Below, piece by piece: positions 48,301-61,358 of a stretch of DNA of 64,000 nucleotides. The position numbers were made by a program, and so were the translations under genes. The notes under the pieces were generated by a model that was given only the letters and a program-made list of their open reading frames with translations, was not told where the DNA came from and ran no database searches. The stretch spans positions 27,408,355-27,472,354 of the forward strand of contig CANTUZ010000007.1 in the NCBI GenBank assembly GCA_947846985.1, written 5' to 3'. Within the stretch, counting starts at the first letter, position 1; every line of letters begins with the position of its first letter. Origin of the DNA: Fratercula arctica (taxonomy: Eukaryota > Chordata > Aves > Charadriiformes > Alcidae).

Positions 48301-48410
48301 AAATGTGCATAGAATAGAGTTCACCTACTCTTGGAAGACTAAAAATAAAAAAAAGAAAACGTGGTGTCTTAAGGGGCCATATCAGTGTGGGTAAGATAAC
48401 TGTTACAATA

Positions 48411-48465
48411 ATCACAGAATCATAGAATGGTTCGGGTTGGAAGGGATCTTAAGGATCGTCTAGTA
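48411..48465 (-). mobile_element. CR1: CR1 3' tip, minus strand
   Basis: The + strand reads AATCACAGAATCATAGAATG, then GTTCGGGTTGGAAGGGATCT, the complement of a CR1 3' terminus including two octamer units. Only about 55 bp remain before homology is lost. Confidence 0.88.
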
Positions 48466-48658
48466 GTTATATAGATCAGCCTTCAGGAGCATTCCATTGC
48501 ACTGCCTGCAGTACACTTAGTATAACATGCAGCTTATTCTTTTTAAATACTAAGTGTTTCTTTCCGTTTATCATTGGTTGCTCAATGTTATCTTTGCATT
48601 TGTGAGAATCACGTTTGAAGACTGATAACACAACATGACAAAGTATTAAAAGACTGTG

Positions 48659-48716
48659 TGGTTTGGGTTTGGTTTTTTTTTTGGTTTGTTTTGTTGGGTT
48701 TTTTTTTTGCTTTTTT
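48659..48716. repeat. G/T-rich low-complexity tract
   Basis: T-runs broken by G or GG, the complement of the A/C-rich tracts found left of 43 kb. Confidence 0.85.
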
Positions 48717-49396
48717 AAGAATTGATGTTCCTGTTACATGAGATGTCATATTGAACTTGGTTTTGCCCTGAGGTGACTGGATAGAATTCTAAAAGGGTTT
48801 TCACAGCCTGTATTTCAGGAGATAGAGGCATTGCTAGAAGCAAATCCCAAAAGCAGGAATACATGCAGTGCATTTATTCAAAACAAGTGGTATTTAAGCT
48901 AGGTAACTGTCAGTACACCTGATGACTTCTTCTTTACTGCTCTTTGTAACCATAATCCACAGTCTGCTGTATATTGCTTTGTATTTGGTTGAAGATTTTC
49001 CCAATAAAATTCTTTTATGCGGGTATGTGCTGTTGGTGAGAAGTTTCTGTTAGATGTGTGAGTGGGAGGTTGCAAAGCTCTTCTGTACAAAAGTAACCAG
49101 GGAAAAGAGTATGGTCATAAAAAGAGTGATATTTTGGACGAGTGTTCTGTTTCTCTTAGGGATTTGTGGTGGCATTTATCATGCAATGTGTGGTACTCTG
49201 CACAGCTTTCTCTTTTGTTTAAGATTTCAAAACTCCCAAAACCCAATTGTATTTTTCTACTATTTGCTTGTCTTGTAATACACTTTGAATTTAAGTGCTT
49301 TTTAAAACTGATGACTTTTAGCTGTGATACCTGCCTGCAGCCTGAACTTGCAACAATTAATTTGCCAATTCCACTTCATATTTAGGTTTTATGCTT

Positions 49397-49458
49397 AAAC
49401 AAACAAACAAACAAACAGACAGACAAACAAAAAAAAACAAACCAAAAAAACCCAAACC
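49397..49458. repeat. AAAC microsatellite passing into an A/C-rich tract
   Basis: About five AAAC units, two CAGA units, then A-runs broken by CC and CCC. Confidence 0.9.
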
Positions 49459-49700
49459 TGTAGTAAGGTATCACAGAGAGCTACCTGAAAGAGGGTCTAA
49501 TCTGCTGATTGATCATCACATTCAATTTTTTTGGTTGTGCTTTCTACATAGTATTGCTTAAAAAACCCTTTCAGTTTATTTGAACTTAGTTTCAGATACC
49601 TTTGGAAATGAGATCCCATTGCCCTATGCATTGAATGACGTTTTGAAAATCCTTAAGTGCTCAGAAATTACTCCAGGACACAGTGTGCAATGAGGACAAC

Positions 49701-49862
49701 CATGGAATACTTCAGAATGGAAAGGACCTTTGAAAATTGTCTAGTGAAACCCTCTGCTCAAAGCAGGGTTACCATCAAAGCTAAACCAGGTTGCTCGGGG
49801 CTGTTCCTAGTCAAGTTTCAAGTATCTCCAAAGATGGAGGCTCCATGACCTCTTCAAGTAGG
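49701..49862 (-). mobile_element. CR1: Old CR1 3' fragment, minus strand
   Basis: The + strand shows CTTCAGAATGGAAAGGACCT, a GTCTAGTGAAACCCTCTGCT block, CTCAAAGCAGGGTTACCATC, AAACCAGGTTGCTCGGGGCT and TATCTCCAAAGATGGAGGCT, complements of conserved CR1 3' blocks in correct order. It is decayed and non-coding. Confidence 0.88.
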
Positions 49863-52800
49863 TGAACACCGACTTGTTGTCAATTGCCTTGTTGTCAGTT
49901 ATTTTCTTATAACCAGTAAAAATGTTCATTGTTGCAGTTCCTATCCACTGGCTCTTAACTGATACTAAATGGCAATAGAAACCATACAGTACCTAGGGCA
50001 CTGGTTACATCCAGTGCTCTGTCTTGGCCTCGCCAGTGTTAAAGCATGAAAACACAGAATACTGAACTTCACGAGTCTTGTGCTAAGGCTTACAAAATCA
50101 TTTCTGTTCCCTAAACGATCTAAACATGTACATGAATGGTAGCCCTTGTATGATCTCTTCCCTGATCTTGTGTGCAGGCTGTAAAATGATGGGCAATTAC
50201 AAGGCAAGGAAGGACCTGTGTTAAATTTTTGCTTTTGGTAACAGTGTATATAAGTGGACCGTGAAAACAGGGAATAAAGGCCTATGTGCCCATGAATGGT
50301 ATATTTTGTTTATTTTAGTTGCAGTGGGTAAGATGAATATTGATGGCTTTCCTTGACTCTATAAAGAGTGGCTGCTTTGAGTGATAGTTCAGTATCAGTG
50401 GGAAAAATATGATTTCAGTTTTATCAAAAAAAAAAAAAAGTTAATTTGGGATGCAAATACAGTTTCTCATTTGGCACTATAAATGATCCTAATTACACAG
50501 AGAAATCCAATAGATGTTTTTGTTTCTAATGCTATTTAGATTGAAAGGTATTACTAATGCATCCTTTGTTCTATTGTTATGCATCATAGCAGGCTTGATG
50601 TAATTATTCCTAACTTTCCTTTAATAGATAGCTTAGTAGAAATAGGAATTGCTTCCTTTCCTCAAAGTATCTCTGGCTTCAAGGCATGTAATGACAAGAT
50701 GCTTAAAGAAAGATACTGTCAGAACCTAGGTCATTCCAAGGAAGTCATCCTTTTTTCTATTTTGAACTCCTCTTACTTGTCCTGCCCCACCATTGATAAT
50801 GATCTGCTAATTGTTAATTTAATAAGCAGTTTTTCACCAATTTACTAATACAGGCCACTATCCCTGCCTTTAAGATCCATGTAAGACTTAGGTGGATTCA
50901 GCCACGTTCTTTGTGAGTGACGATTTGTACCATACATTTTCTTTTAATACATTTTTTTGGGGACTAAAGAACACTTTTACTTTGTGAGAGGATATGCCAC
51001 TAAACTTCTTCAAGGTAAGCTGCAACTTGTTGCTTTATTATCTAGACGTGTGTTGATCCTTAGTCATAGACTAGACTATTGAAGAATTAACTTTGCTTTC
51101 AGATTGACTGTGCTTATTGTTGCTTGAGACCTTAAAAGATTTTAACTTCCTTTTCTTTCATTTCCGTGTCAGCAGTGCTTTTTGTTCATGTACCAAGGGA
51201 CCTGGAGCTTTCATTTCTCATCTCAAGGTTTTTTAACAAGATGGTAGGGGATACTGTTACAAATTTTGCTATTTAGTAATGATGTTTTCTGAGATGCAGT
51301 TCAAGTTTTGGTGAACAGTGAATAAAAGCATGCAGTAAGCTTTTATTCTAAAGTAGTAGTAGTTTTTTTGGCAGGGAAAGCTTTGAAAGAGGAAAAAAAT
51401 ATCCCAGCTGCAGTGGGAACATAAAGAATTTATGTCCTATGTCCTATGTGTTGAGAATTTAAAGAGAAAGGTCAAAAATCTAGAATAAAGATCTTTTGCC
51501 ATTTAACTTTCGTGAGGTTTAATCACTGTAAGCAGCCCGATTTGGCTTTTATGATACAATTAGTAAGTGTATGAAATAAGTGCTGCTTTGGTCATCTTTG
51601 CAAGCTGTGCAAGGCTTAGCACTATAAATCTTTTAGTTTCTGTCAGATTCTACCACGATCACAATGGCTTGAGATTTTGAGAAAAGATGAAGCATAGCAT
51701 ACGTCTTTAGAATTAGTCTGCTCACTCTGTCATGGGACTGAGCCTTGGCAGGAAGATGCTATGGGATACATAAATCAGGGAAGTAACCTGTATGTCTCCT
51801 GATTTGGTATGCTAGAACACAGCTGTCTCTGTGGTAATATGTTCTTTAATGCTTCGTTGAACGTGTTCTTAGAGAAATGAAAATGCATGTGTTTGACACG
51901 CTTGTGTAGTTGGTTGGTGGATCAAAATAGATTTTTCTTAGCATTTTTTTTTCTCCCTCATCTTTTCATGGGCATCATTATCCATTACTTAAAATTATTC
52001 TGAGAACAATGTCTGAAGCTTCTTTCCTCAGCTTATTTGAATATACCTCTATAATCTACACAGAGCAGTGTCCTTTTGGACATGTGATAAAAAATTAATA
52101 GGACTTCAAATTTTTTAGCAGCTGGCTCCAGCTGCTGGATTTCTTCCTGTATTAAAATCACTTAAAATCTCTTTTCAGTTCTGTTCAGAAGGCAAATTAT
52201 CTATGAAGGGCAGATAAAGTAAAACTGGCAGATCTAGTATTTCTTGATGAGATGTGTGTGTATTAAAATATGCAGTTCTCTGAGGCAATATATAAAACAT
52301 GCATAATCTATTATAATGAGATTCCAGAAAGTACCATTCACAAGGGCTGAAATGTTTGGAAGTGCTACGAAGGAATGTGCAGTGCAGGCCCGGCTTCAGA
52401 TGGAACCCTGACTTCTGTGAAATTAGTGTGGGAGTTACCAGTGTAGTCCAGGACAAAATATACCCATTACTATTAACACTATTTGCGTGGGAACGTTGTC
52501 CTTTTCTTTAAATTAAAAAAACTTGCACAGGTTTTTACTAAATATCACAGACACACACTGTAAAATCACTGTAGTAGAGATAGTCCCTCTTCCTGTGTTT
52601 TTCTTTCCAATACTATATGAGAGAAGGTAGGAGAGGAAAGAGTTTTTCCATTACCAGGATTTTGGAGGAGAGAGGAAGGCTGAAAGATATTAACAGAAGT
52701 CGTCTGGCTTTAGGCAGATAGGATAATGAATCCTATGAAAAAGATGAATCGTTTTTTAAATCTCTGTTTTCACAGTATAAAAGCAGTATAGTTCCATATT

Positions 52801-55800
52801 TGCACACCTTAAAATTTTGAATAAGACAGGATGACGTTAGAAGAGAAATAATTATTTAGCTCAGAATTGCACTATCCTTTTCAATAATGATTTCTTTTCA
52901 AAACATTTGAAATATTTACATGATGATAAATAGTACCCTGTTGTTGCCTCACAGTTACCAACATATTACTGGTGTTCTGTTAATTAATCCATCTTTTTTA
53001 ATAGTCTGAATCCCTGAGCAACTTTTAAATAGTACTTAGGACAAGAGGTTACATGCTGTGAACACAGACTTTCACATGCAAATTAAACAGATACCAGGTT
53101 ATAATTATGTCAGACAGTCCAGTAGTAAGAGTTATGGCCCTGAATAAACCAGAAATTCAAGAATGCAAATGAGAGATTTCCTAAATGGGACACATAAGGC
53201 AGCTGATGGCGAGTAAATGAAGGGAGACGTGTTTGAAATATGACTTGTATCTCGAGCAGGGACGGCTTTCAGTTTGTCATCGATGTCACTGTGTGGCTGG
53301 ACTCTGAAGCCACAAACGCCTCTGTGGGCCGACGTATTTCAGTCTTCCATTCAGGCACATAATTAAAAACCACCTTCTTAGAAATACAAATTGGAAGGGT
53401 GACTGACCAAAGCAGAAAGCTCTAAACTATAAAACTAAGATTAAATTTCTTATAAATTTGTCTTCCTTGTTTATAACGTAGTTGTGGAAAGTTGAAGGTG
53501 CAGGGTTTGGTAGTGCTGATTATTATTTTTTGTCATTTCCGAAATTATTTGTTTTATCTCATATATATGCATAGATTTACTGTTGTAGCAAACCTGGCTA
53601 CAGATTTGTTGTTTTGTTGGGTTTTTTAAGTAGGCATGAAGGCATTTGTAGCATTATTAAGAAAAGCATACCTGTGAAATCTGTGAAATTCTGACTATAA
53701 AGAGAAAACACATTACATTTTGTCAACCTTTATACCTGTCCTTTAATACAAATTTGGGTTGAATAAGAAACTAGATGCATAGTTTTATTTGCGTTTCTGA
53801 ATTTCCCTGCAGTGGAGCAGTAACTGCCTTCATCGCAGATAAGCGCTAGTTGTACTGTTCAAGTAACTGGGTTCTCAGTGCGTACACTGTGAGAGGCTCA
53901 AAACTGCTAGCATCAATTCTTGTCAAGACTTTTGGCACAACATTGCTGGCATTTGCTGTGAAGACTGTTGAAGTCACCTTGTGATTTGAAATGCTACTTA
54001 ACTTTTAAATGACAGCATGTAATTAATATAAAAGAATATTATCCGCTGTCTTTACAATACAGCCATCATATCACAGTTAAAACCAGTAGAAAAATCTCTT
54101 ATGCCCATCGTTCTCTCTTTTCCCTCTTTTTTGTGTATGTACTTGCTTGTGAGGTGCTGCTTTTGCAAAAATGAACGAATATTTCTTTGTTATTTTAAAA
54201 GATAACTGCAAACTGTAATCAGAGAAATAAGTAGAAGAGCAATTACTGTAGGAGCTGGGTAGCTGGCAGCACTTAAAGGAGGAAGGCATGTAAATATATA
54301 AAAACAAAAAAACCCAAACTTTTTTTGTTGCATGTGTCTCAAGCTATCTGTGGCCACAGTTTGCATTGAAATGCCTTTTATCATTCTTAAACATAGTCCT
54401 GCTGTAAGCAATCGATATGTGGGTTGGGGAGGCTTATCATTTTGACAAAAACGGCAGGACCAATCACCTGCATCAGTACTATTTTTAGAAATAATTCATC
54501 AAGGTTGCACAGACATCTTGACGTCTGTAATAATATTAACACATTTTGAGCCTGCCACCTCCTCCCCATCACAGTTAATCTCATTTTAGTCTTTTACAAC
54601 TTGGAAAGAATTAATCTATTGAGGCAAATGAAGAAAGAACAGGGTGTGTTGATATGTCCTCAAATTCATGCAAACCGTTTAGCAACCAGAAAGCCCCTGT
54701 GCAACACCGACCTGTTTTTTGCAGATCTAGCTGGACAGTTTGCTGAAGTCTGTTATTGCATGAGGCAGCACTTTGCTGTAAAGCAGGTGCTATTCCCAGT
54801 TAAAAGAAGTATCAGAGTCCTCTCAATGTATATCACTCCTGTTTCTTAGGATAGCTCTTGCTCCATCCTCTTCCTTCTTCTCCATTGGTTCCCAGAAGCA
54901 AGGAGAAAGGAAAACCCTGTGGTTCTCTGGAATGCTGTTGAAGGAGAGAGGGGATTGCTTTTTGCTGGATGGCATCAGGAAAGGATGATCTATATTCTAG
55001 AAAAGGATGGAGATAACAAGGCTGCTTGAAGAACGTGTTGGAAGCAGTCTTGTAAGGTCTGGAAGGGAATAAGAGTATTTTTTTCATTGAAATAGGGGAG
55101 GAGGAGAAGGTCTTAGAAAAGAGATTAACAGAATAGGCTGTGGAAGAGAGAAATATGGGCCACTAAACCAATCATAATCTTCTGAAGTTTCTTATATTCC
55201 CCCTGAGCCTGATAGACCCTTATTTAATAGAAGCTCATTTTTTTTCAGATCAAAGGAAATATTGACATAACAATGTACAGTTTTACTTTGATTTCAATTG
55301 AGACTTGAGGTTTTGCATTCATTTCAGCGACCTTAGACCAAATCTATAAAGGAAAAGTATCTACTATTTTTTGACTTTCAGAATGCACATCTGAAGTATA
55401 AGGGAAGAAACAGGTATAGCTTGGATGAAGTGCTTAAAGGCATACTAAATTATAACAGTATCTTTTTATAGTGTAGAGATTAAGACTTCACAATAAGCAC
55501 AATAAGAGTATCACTAATTTCCCTGTGAAGTCAGCCTAAGACAACAATGAGGAAAGCAGATTAGTTGCAAATCAGCGTAGAAGCACGCTGCTGTATCACA
55601 GTGCGGCTGACCATGCCGTACCTCTTTCATAAGAAAAATAAAATCCATATTCTTGTTTACCAGATATTTTTCTGAACCATGAAAATTATCGTAAATGAGT
55701 ATGAAGATGACAACAGAGAAACTGAATGTTCTCAAATGGAAGTTTGGAGGCAATTTAGACTGTTCTTTTAAGAAGAAAAGAACGTCAGAATTCTCACTGT

Positions 55801-57703
55801 GTGATTACACAAGCATTCTAGACAACTTCTATTTGTTCTTATTGTATAATTTTGTTTCTAAAGTTGATTTAAGTCTTAAACTGGTTGCTGATGCTAGGAA
55901 GACCAATTTGTAAGAATAAGTTCCTGTAGCTTGGGAAGCTTCGGTGAACCTGTTTTCATGGTTGATTATTGCGAATTGTTAAACTCCTTTTTGGAATAGT
56001 GTTAAACTGGTATATGTGGGGTTTTTTTTATTTGCTCTGGATTAATTTAATGTGTATTGGAACCAGATGAGATGATTTCAAAGGGTATGGATTGATCACT
56101 TTTATCTTTCTGTGATATTTTAAAATTATATTTTAAAAGTGTTCACCAGCAGAAGTTCTTGTACTTTTCCTTTTCTACAGAAAGAAAAGGAATTCAAACT
56201 ACTCTTTTATCCGCAACAGAGTATTTCTTTGGCTTTATAGATGTTCTGTATTATTAGTGGCTCTCTGTAGAACTCCCTTTCGACGTCAAAACTTTGGTCT
56301 TACTGTAGAAGTTACAGAGATTATGATTTAATTATAAGCTGTGAGACAACATGTATTATTTTCAGAGGAAACTGCATGGCAATGTAAAGGCAGCAATGAT
56401 AATTACATGGTAATTTTCGTTATAAATGTAGGGCGTTCATAGGATTAGTTATATCTTGCCATATGCATCTTGAGATGAATATCAATGCTACTTCAATATA
56501 AGCCAAACCAGATATGTCTGATAAACTGGAAGGGCACTACTTTACATTGAAATAACACAGAGGATAGCTAGGCTAAGTTCTTGAGATAGCTCTCTAGGGT
56601 CCCAGACGGTACAGACCTTGAGGCTTTGAAGTTCCTGTAAGAATTAAATTGACAGGGTAAGAGACTCTGTAATTTAGTAAGAGTTGTGAAGGAAGAGGGT
56701 GTCCGCTTCAGTGTCCTCTTCAGGCAGGACTGCAGGCCCGTGGGTTGGGTTGCTGTTAAGTGGGTTGCTGCCAATGGAGGCAGATCTTACACTGGGGAAA
56801 AGAAGTTAACTTCTGCATGCATGAGAGAATTAGTAATTGAGGAGAATACTCCGCCATACACTTCAGATTAGCCATTTTACTGTTTCTTACACTCTGGCGT
56901 CAAAATCTTATGAGGGAAAACCACTGCAATTGCTGTGGTTTTATTTTTGATTTCTGCAGCCAGCAGCAAAGAAAATTATGACAGCTTAATCAGCCAGTGT
57001 TATGCAAATGTGTGGAAAATTATAGTAGTTGATGTTTGAAGAGCATTTTCAGCAGTGCAAGTGTTTATAATGTTTGATAAAGTTATGGCTTTTTTTTGCA
57101 AACAAGTAAAATAAACCACGTATCACCACATCTTCCCATTTATTTTTGTTTTGGATTCCCAGTGAAATTCAAATTCAACTGAATCGGTTTTGTCTAATCA
57201 GATGGTCAGCGTTTAGTGCTAGGGTAATATATATATATTTTTTTTTTTTTTTTCCAGTCTTTTCAACTGTTGCTAACACAGTGAAGAAAAACAAAGGAGG
57301 AAAAAAAAGCTGGTAAAAGGCAGAGATAATCACCACCACCCAAGTACCTTCAACACAACGATTACTTTGTAAGACGTGAGGTGGTGTCAGCATTATTAGC
57401 TGGGTACAGAAAAATGGACAACAGACCCTTGTCTTGGCAGTTTGGATTACTGCTGGTTTGAGGTGCCACAGAAGCAGGCATCATCTGATAGATGGGGCAG
57501 CAAAAAACATTGGCATAATTCTGAGTCTGACAAAAAAAGGCTATCTATTGTATCTTTGCTCATTGGGAATTTTCTTCATGGTATATTGAATAGGCATATT
57601 GGCCGGACAGTAACAGTATCTTAGGAGATGCTGTGATCTGTGAAGTCAAGTAGAGATGCAGGTTTTTTACTGATGTGCTATACTATCTTGTTGATGGTTT
57701 TTG
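49863..57703. other. Long stretch with no confirmed gene
   Basis: AT-rich DNA with poly(A) at 50427 and poly(T) at about 57239-57255. One + strand exon-like block (50970-51014) has an excellent donor (TTCAAG|GTAAGC) but is only 45 bp. The region 53160-53360 is slightly richer in CpG than its neighbours. No repeat family is recognised. Confidence 0.5.
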
Positions 57704-57776
57704 TCAGAGTTAGGTTGATGGTTGGACTCAGTGATCTGAAAGGTCCCTTCCAACCTAGGCGATTCTGTGATTCTAC
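57704..57776 (+). mobile_element. CR1: CR1 3' tip, plus strand
   Basis: Reads AGGTTGATGGTTGGACTCAG, CTGAAAGGTCCCTTCCAACC and GATTCTGTGATTCTACG, the last 73 bp of a CR1 including the octamer tail. It resembles the 3' tail type of the element at 3946-7185 (shared GGTTGATGGTTGGACTC). Confidence 0.92.
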
Positions 57777-60700
57777 GTTCATGTCACAGCATGGCTGCGA
57801 ACGTAGTAATTCAAGCTTGTGCAGCAGCTTCATCTTGATGAGGGGGTTTATTATGCTGAGGCATAATAAACTTGTACAGGTGGCTCGGTCTGAAAGAGGC
57901 AGAAGCATATGAGGAAGGTGGGATAATGCCTTAGGCAGTGCATTAGCTTTGGGGGGATCCAATTTGTGCTCAAGGGATAGTGCATTCACACAGAAGAAAG
58001 CAGAAAATATGGACCTACTTATCTGCCTGTAGAGAGGGAGGTATAGCCGTGATGACTTCACTGTGTTGTGGTTTTAGTCATTCTTTTTTTGACATGTAAC
58101 AGCTAAACGTCCCTGAAATATCAGAACAAGTGAGCTTCAACTGAGATTAGAAACAGCCCTTCCAGTCTCAAAGAAGAACCATTGTGGGTTTCAGTATTAC
58201 GAATGAAATGCGTTAGAATAAGCTACAGTTATCTAAGGCTTATAGAATTCAATGCAAAACCTGGAAAGCAAGAAGCAGTGAATTGAAAATAGTTGCAGTA
58301 CATCCATCACTAGGTGTTAAAACCAAAGACAGACAGCATTTCTTTGTGTTGATGAATATATCAGAATTGTTGCTCATTTCACTGCAAAAAGTAAAAGAAT
58401 ATTAAGGTTTTCATACTGAAAGATATCTGTGTTGCACTTTGGAACATATGCTTGACCACACAAAAAAATGGGCTGACAGAATAACAGGGATCCAGCACTG
58501 TAGTTCAGAACTTTTAAACATAGTTTCATTATTTCAATAGTTCTCCACCCTGTTGATTACGCTTCTTTTTTTGGCAGCTCTGAAAAAATACTAGTTCACA
58601 GATTCTTTAATTGAATTTCAGCCGAGAAGTCATCTGTATGGTGTAATTCAATGAACTTCAATTTTTCATCACTCTAAAACTGGAAGCTGAAAAGTAGTAA
58701 CATATGGAGTCCTATGTCACAGTGTCTAAAGTCTACCTTACTTGGAGGTTGATTTTCTTTTTGGTGTTGTAGCGTACCTGCATTGTTTTGAAATAGAAGA
58801 AAATACTTTTTTGGTAACGAGCATAAAAGCAAGTATTTCACGTGCTATACTGCTTTGGGTAGCCTTTTTTTTGGTACTATACAATTGCTTTAGCTAACTA
58901 ACAGCTCTGTTAGTTTTGCAGTGTTGACATATATCAACAAAAATAGATGCAGACAGTCAATTATTTGAATTATGTTCAGACAGATTCTCATTTCTGTTTT
59001 TTGAGAGAAGAAACTTTAATGAGGGAGAGCCATTCCTATGCCAATTACAAGAAAGCAGAGCTGCTGAGAGCAAGGGGAAACTCAAGTCGGGCTTTTAGGG
59101 GGTTTATTTGTTTGTTTGGGGTTTGTTTAGTTTCTTACTTTGCTGTCAAAATTCATATGTATTAGAACATTAGATTACTTTAGGGGGGAAAAAATGTGAA
59201 CTCAGTTCAGCCTATACATTTGAATTTAGTTCTTCAAAAAACAGTGTACAAAATTTAGAAAGTGATGATGCTGGTTTTAAGTGGGAGAAGAAAAATTCTG
59301 GGTAGAGAGCTGACAAGGTTTTCCTGTGGTTCCTATTTAAATTTTCAATTATGCCCTTTTTTAAAATCAGTACATTATGTAGAAAACACTACAGTGAATC
59401 AAAATATATTTTTCTGCTTTCTGGAGTAACCAGTGTGCATTCACTACCATGGCATGGCTGAGCATTTACTCTTGTCTTTCTAGACTTAGGATTGATCAAA
59501 TCAGGTAGACTGCTGGTCCCCACTTAGGAATAAGGGAAATTTATACACTTTATGGATTTTGCTTTCCCACACTACTTAGAGACATTTGTGATGTAGTTTT
59601 CGTGTGGAGAATACATTCCATAGTTGATAACTTTAATAAACCATAAAACAATTTTGCATTTGAAAGTTTTCTGACCTTACAAGCTTTTTTTAAAGTGTCT
59701 ACATGCTTTACTTAGGGCAAGATAAGGGGACTTACTCTTCTACATCACCAAGATGTTTAAGTATGTTCTTAATTAAAGTAGTTGCATATTTTCAATCTTT
59801 TATGTTTGGTTTCTGGAAGTTAACATGGCTATGTGTTTCAGAGAATAAACGAAAAACTTTGAACACAGTGATATCAAATGCTTGGTCTAAATTTTCAAGT
59901 GTAAACGGTAAAAGATACTCTATGATAAGTGGGTTTTGGATGTATATTAAATAAAATGAGTCTAGCACTCATATACTGCCTTATAATGCCAACTTTTATA
60001 ACAACATTCATTTTCATGACTTGAAAGCCTTGACTTTTTTCATCAGAATGTTCCAGCCTTACCTTTTCTGTGCATGTGTGACTGCATGTTATGTTTCTGG
60101 CTTACTGAATGGAAGGAAAAAAGCTGTTTTCTTGGAGTGTAAGTGGGAAGAGCTGCAATAATATTCTAAATAATAGTTCCCCTTTATCTAATTTTTTTAT
60201 TAAAATGAGAAAATAACTGCTATGTGAATATGCATGTCTCCTGCTACTCCACAGCTGTAATCAGAATTCAATGGACTAAGATCTTTTCCTAAACTGTACA
60301 TGCAAAAGGAAGTTCTGTCAGAGAGATCAATTAAATCATAATTGATGGTACCGTATCTCTAAAGAGGAAGCATCATTATTTTTTAAAAAAACCAAGCAAC
60401 CAAACCCTTTAATTTGCATAAAAATATGACTTACAGCTGGTATACATTTTAAAGATAATTATGTGAGAGGAAAAGAAAGAATCCTTATAAAATTAAGGGT
60501 TTCTTGACCTTATTCTTGAGATGAAAAGTATTCTAAAACGTATGGGTTTTATATGCAGTCTGCATAAATATAAAGTGCTTTCGATTATCAAAAATGCTTC
60601 CTGGCTCGACAGTTACGTACTTCTGTTCAAATCGACTGTCAAATATTTGACATCCAGATTATTCTCCCTGTTTGAGTGCAACTGCAGAGACTGTTATGGA

Positions 60701-61302
60701 AAAATATAAGCATTCAGAAATTCAGGCTTTTCATTAGAATTTCATATTAACATTTTTAAATTGTTAACATTATCAAAGAACACATTAAAGAAAAATAAAG
60801 GTAAACTAACATGGCTGCTTCTGGTGACTGACATCCTTGTTTGAACATGCTGAAAATCGTTTTTCCAGATCATGTCAAAGGACAAAGTTGTAAAGCTCTC
60901 AGGTGTTCCTTAGCTTATTCCAAAACAGAGTTGATTGCTAGTCTGTCGTCTTTCCTGATATTCATAATCTTCATTATAATCATGTACGAAAGAGCAAGCT
61001 GAATCAGCATTTTGATTAAGGAGATTGTTCTAATAATAAATGAACAGCCTTTTTTCTATTGAGCGAAATAGCAACCAAAGAACTCTTAAAGCTTTTGTTT
61101 CTATGAGATTTATCTTTCCAAAAAACCACCAGATTTCACGAATTTCCTTCATTTGACTGCAGGATAAGGATAACTGCCTTCCATGGCAGCTGTGTTATTT
61201 AATATTGCCTTTAAGAACAGGAAGATCTAGCTGGAAATAACTGAAAAAACTTCTGTAATGAGGAGAATAGTGAAGGCTTATAAAATTAAGACCATTTATT
61301 TA

Positions 61303-61358
61303 AACACAAAAACCCAAAACAAAACAAAAAAAACAAAACCAAGAACAAAACCCCAACA
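61303..61358. repeat. A/C-rich low-complexity tract
   Basis: AAAAC-type units and A-runs broken by C. Confidence 0.85.

Larger units (their letters stand above)
37573..48410. other. Long stretch with no confirmed gene
   Basis: AT-rich DNA with poly(A) near 40690-40714, 41209 and 42547, a TG/CA tract at 41764 and a TA/CA tract at 45307. One strong exon-like block (37665-37716) is listed separately. CpG dinucleotides are locally more frequent at about 42180-43030. A 163-codon open frame at 42495-42986 on the + strand starts in a poly(A) tract and resembles nothing known. Confidence 0.5.
48466..49700. other. Gene-free stretch
   Basis: Contains a G/T-rich tract at 48659-48716 and an AAAC/A-C-rich tract at 49397-49458. 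Nothing else recognised. Confidence 0.6.

Noticed and set aside
50970..51014. 45-bp + strand exon-like block (HFYFVRGYATKLLQ) with donor TTCAAG|GTAAGC
   Set aside because: Too short and isolated, with no second block on the same strand that chains in phase.
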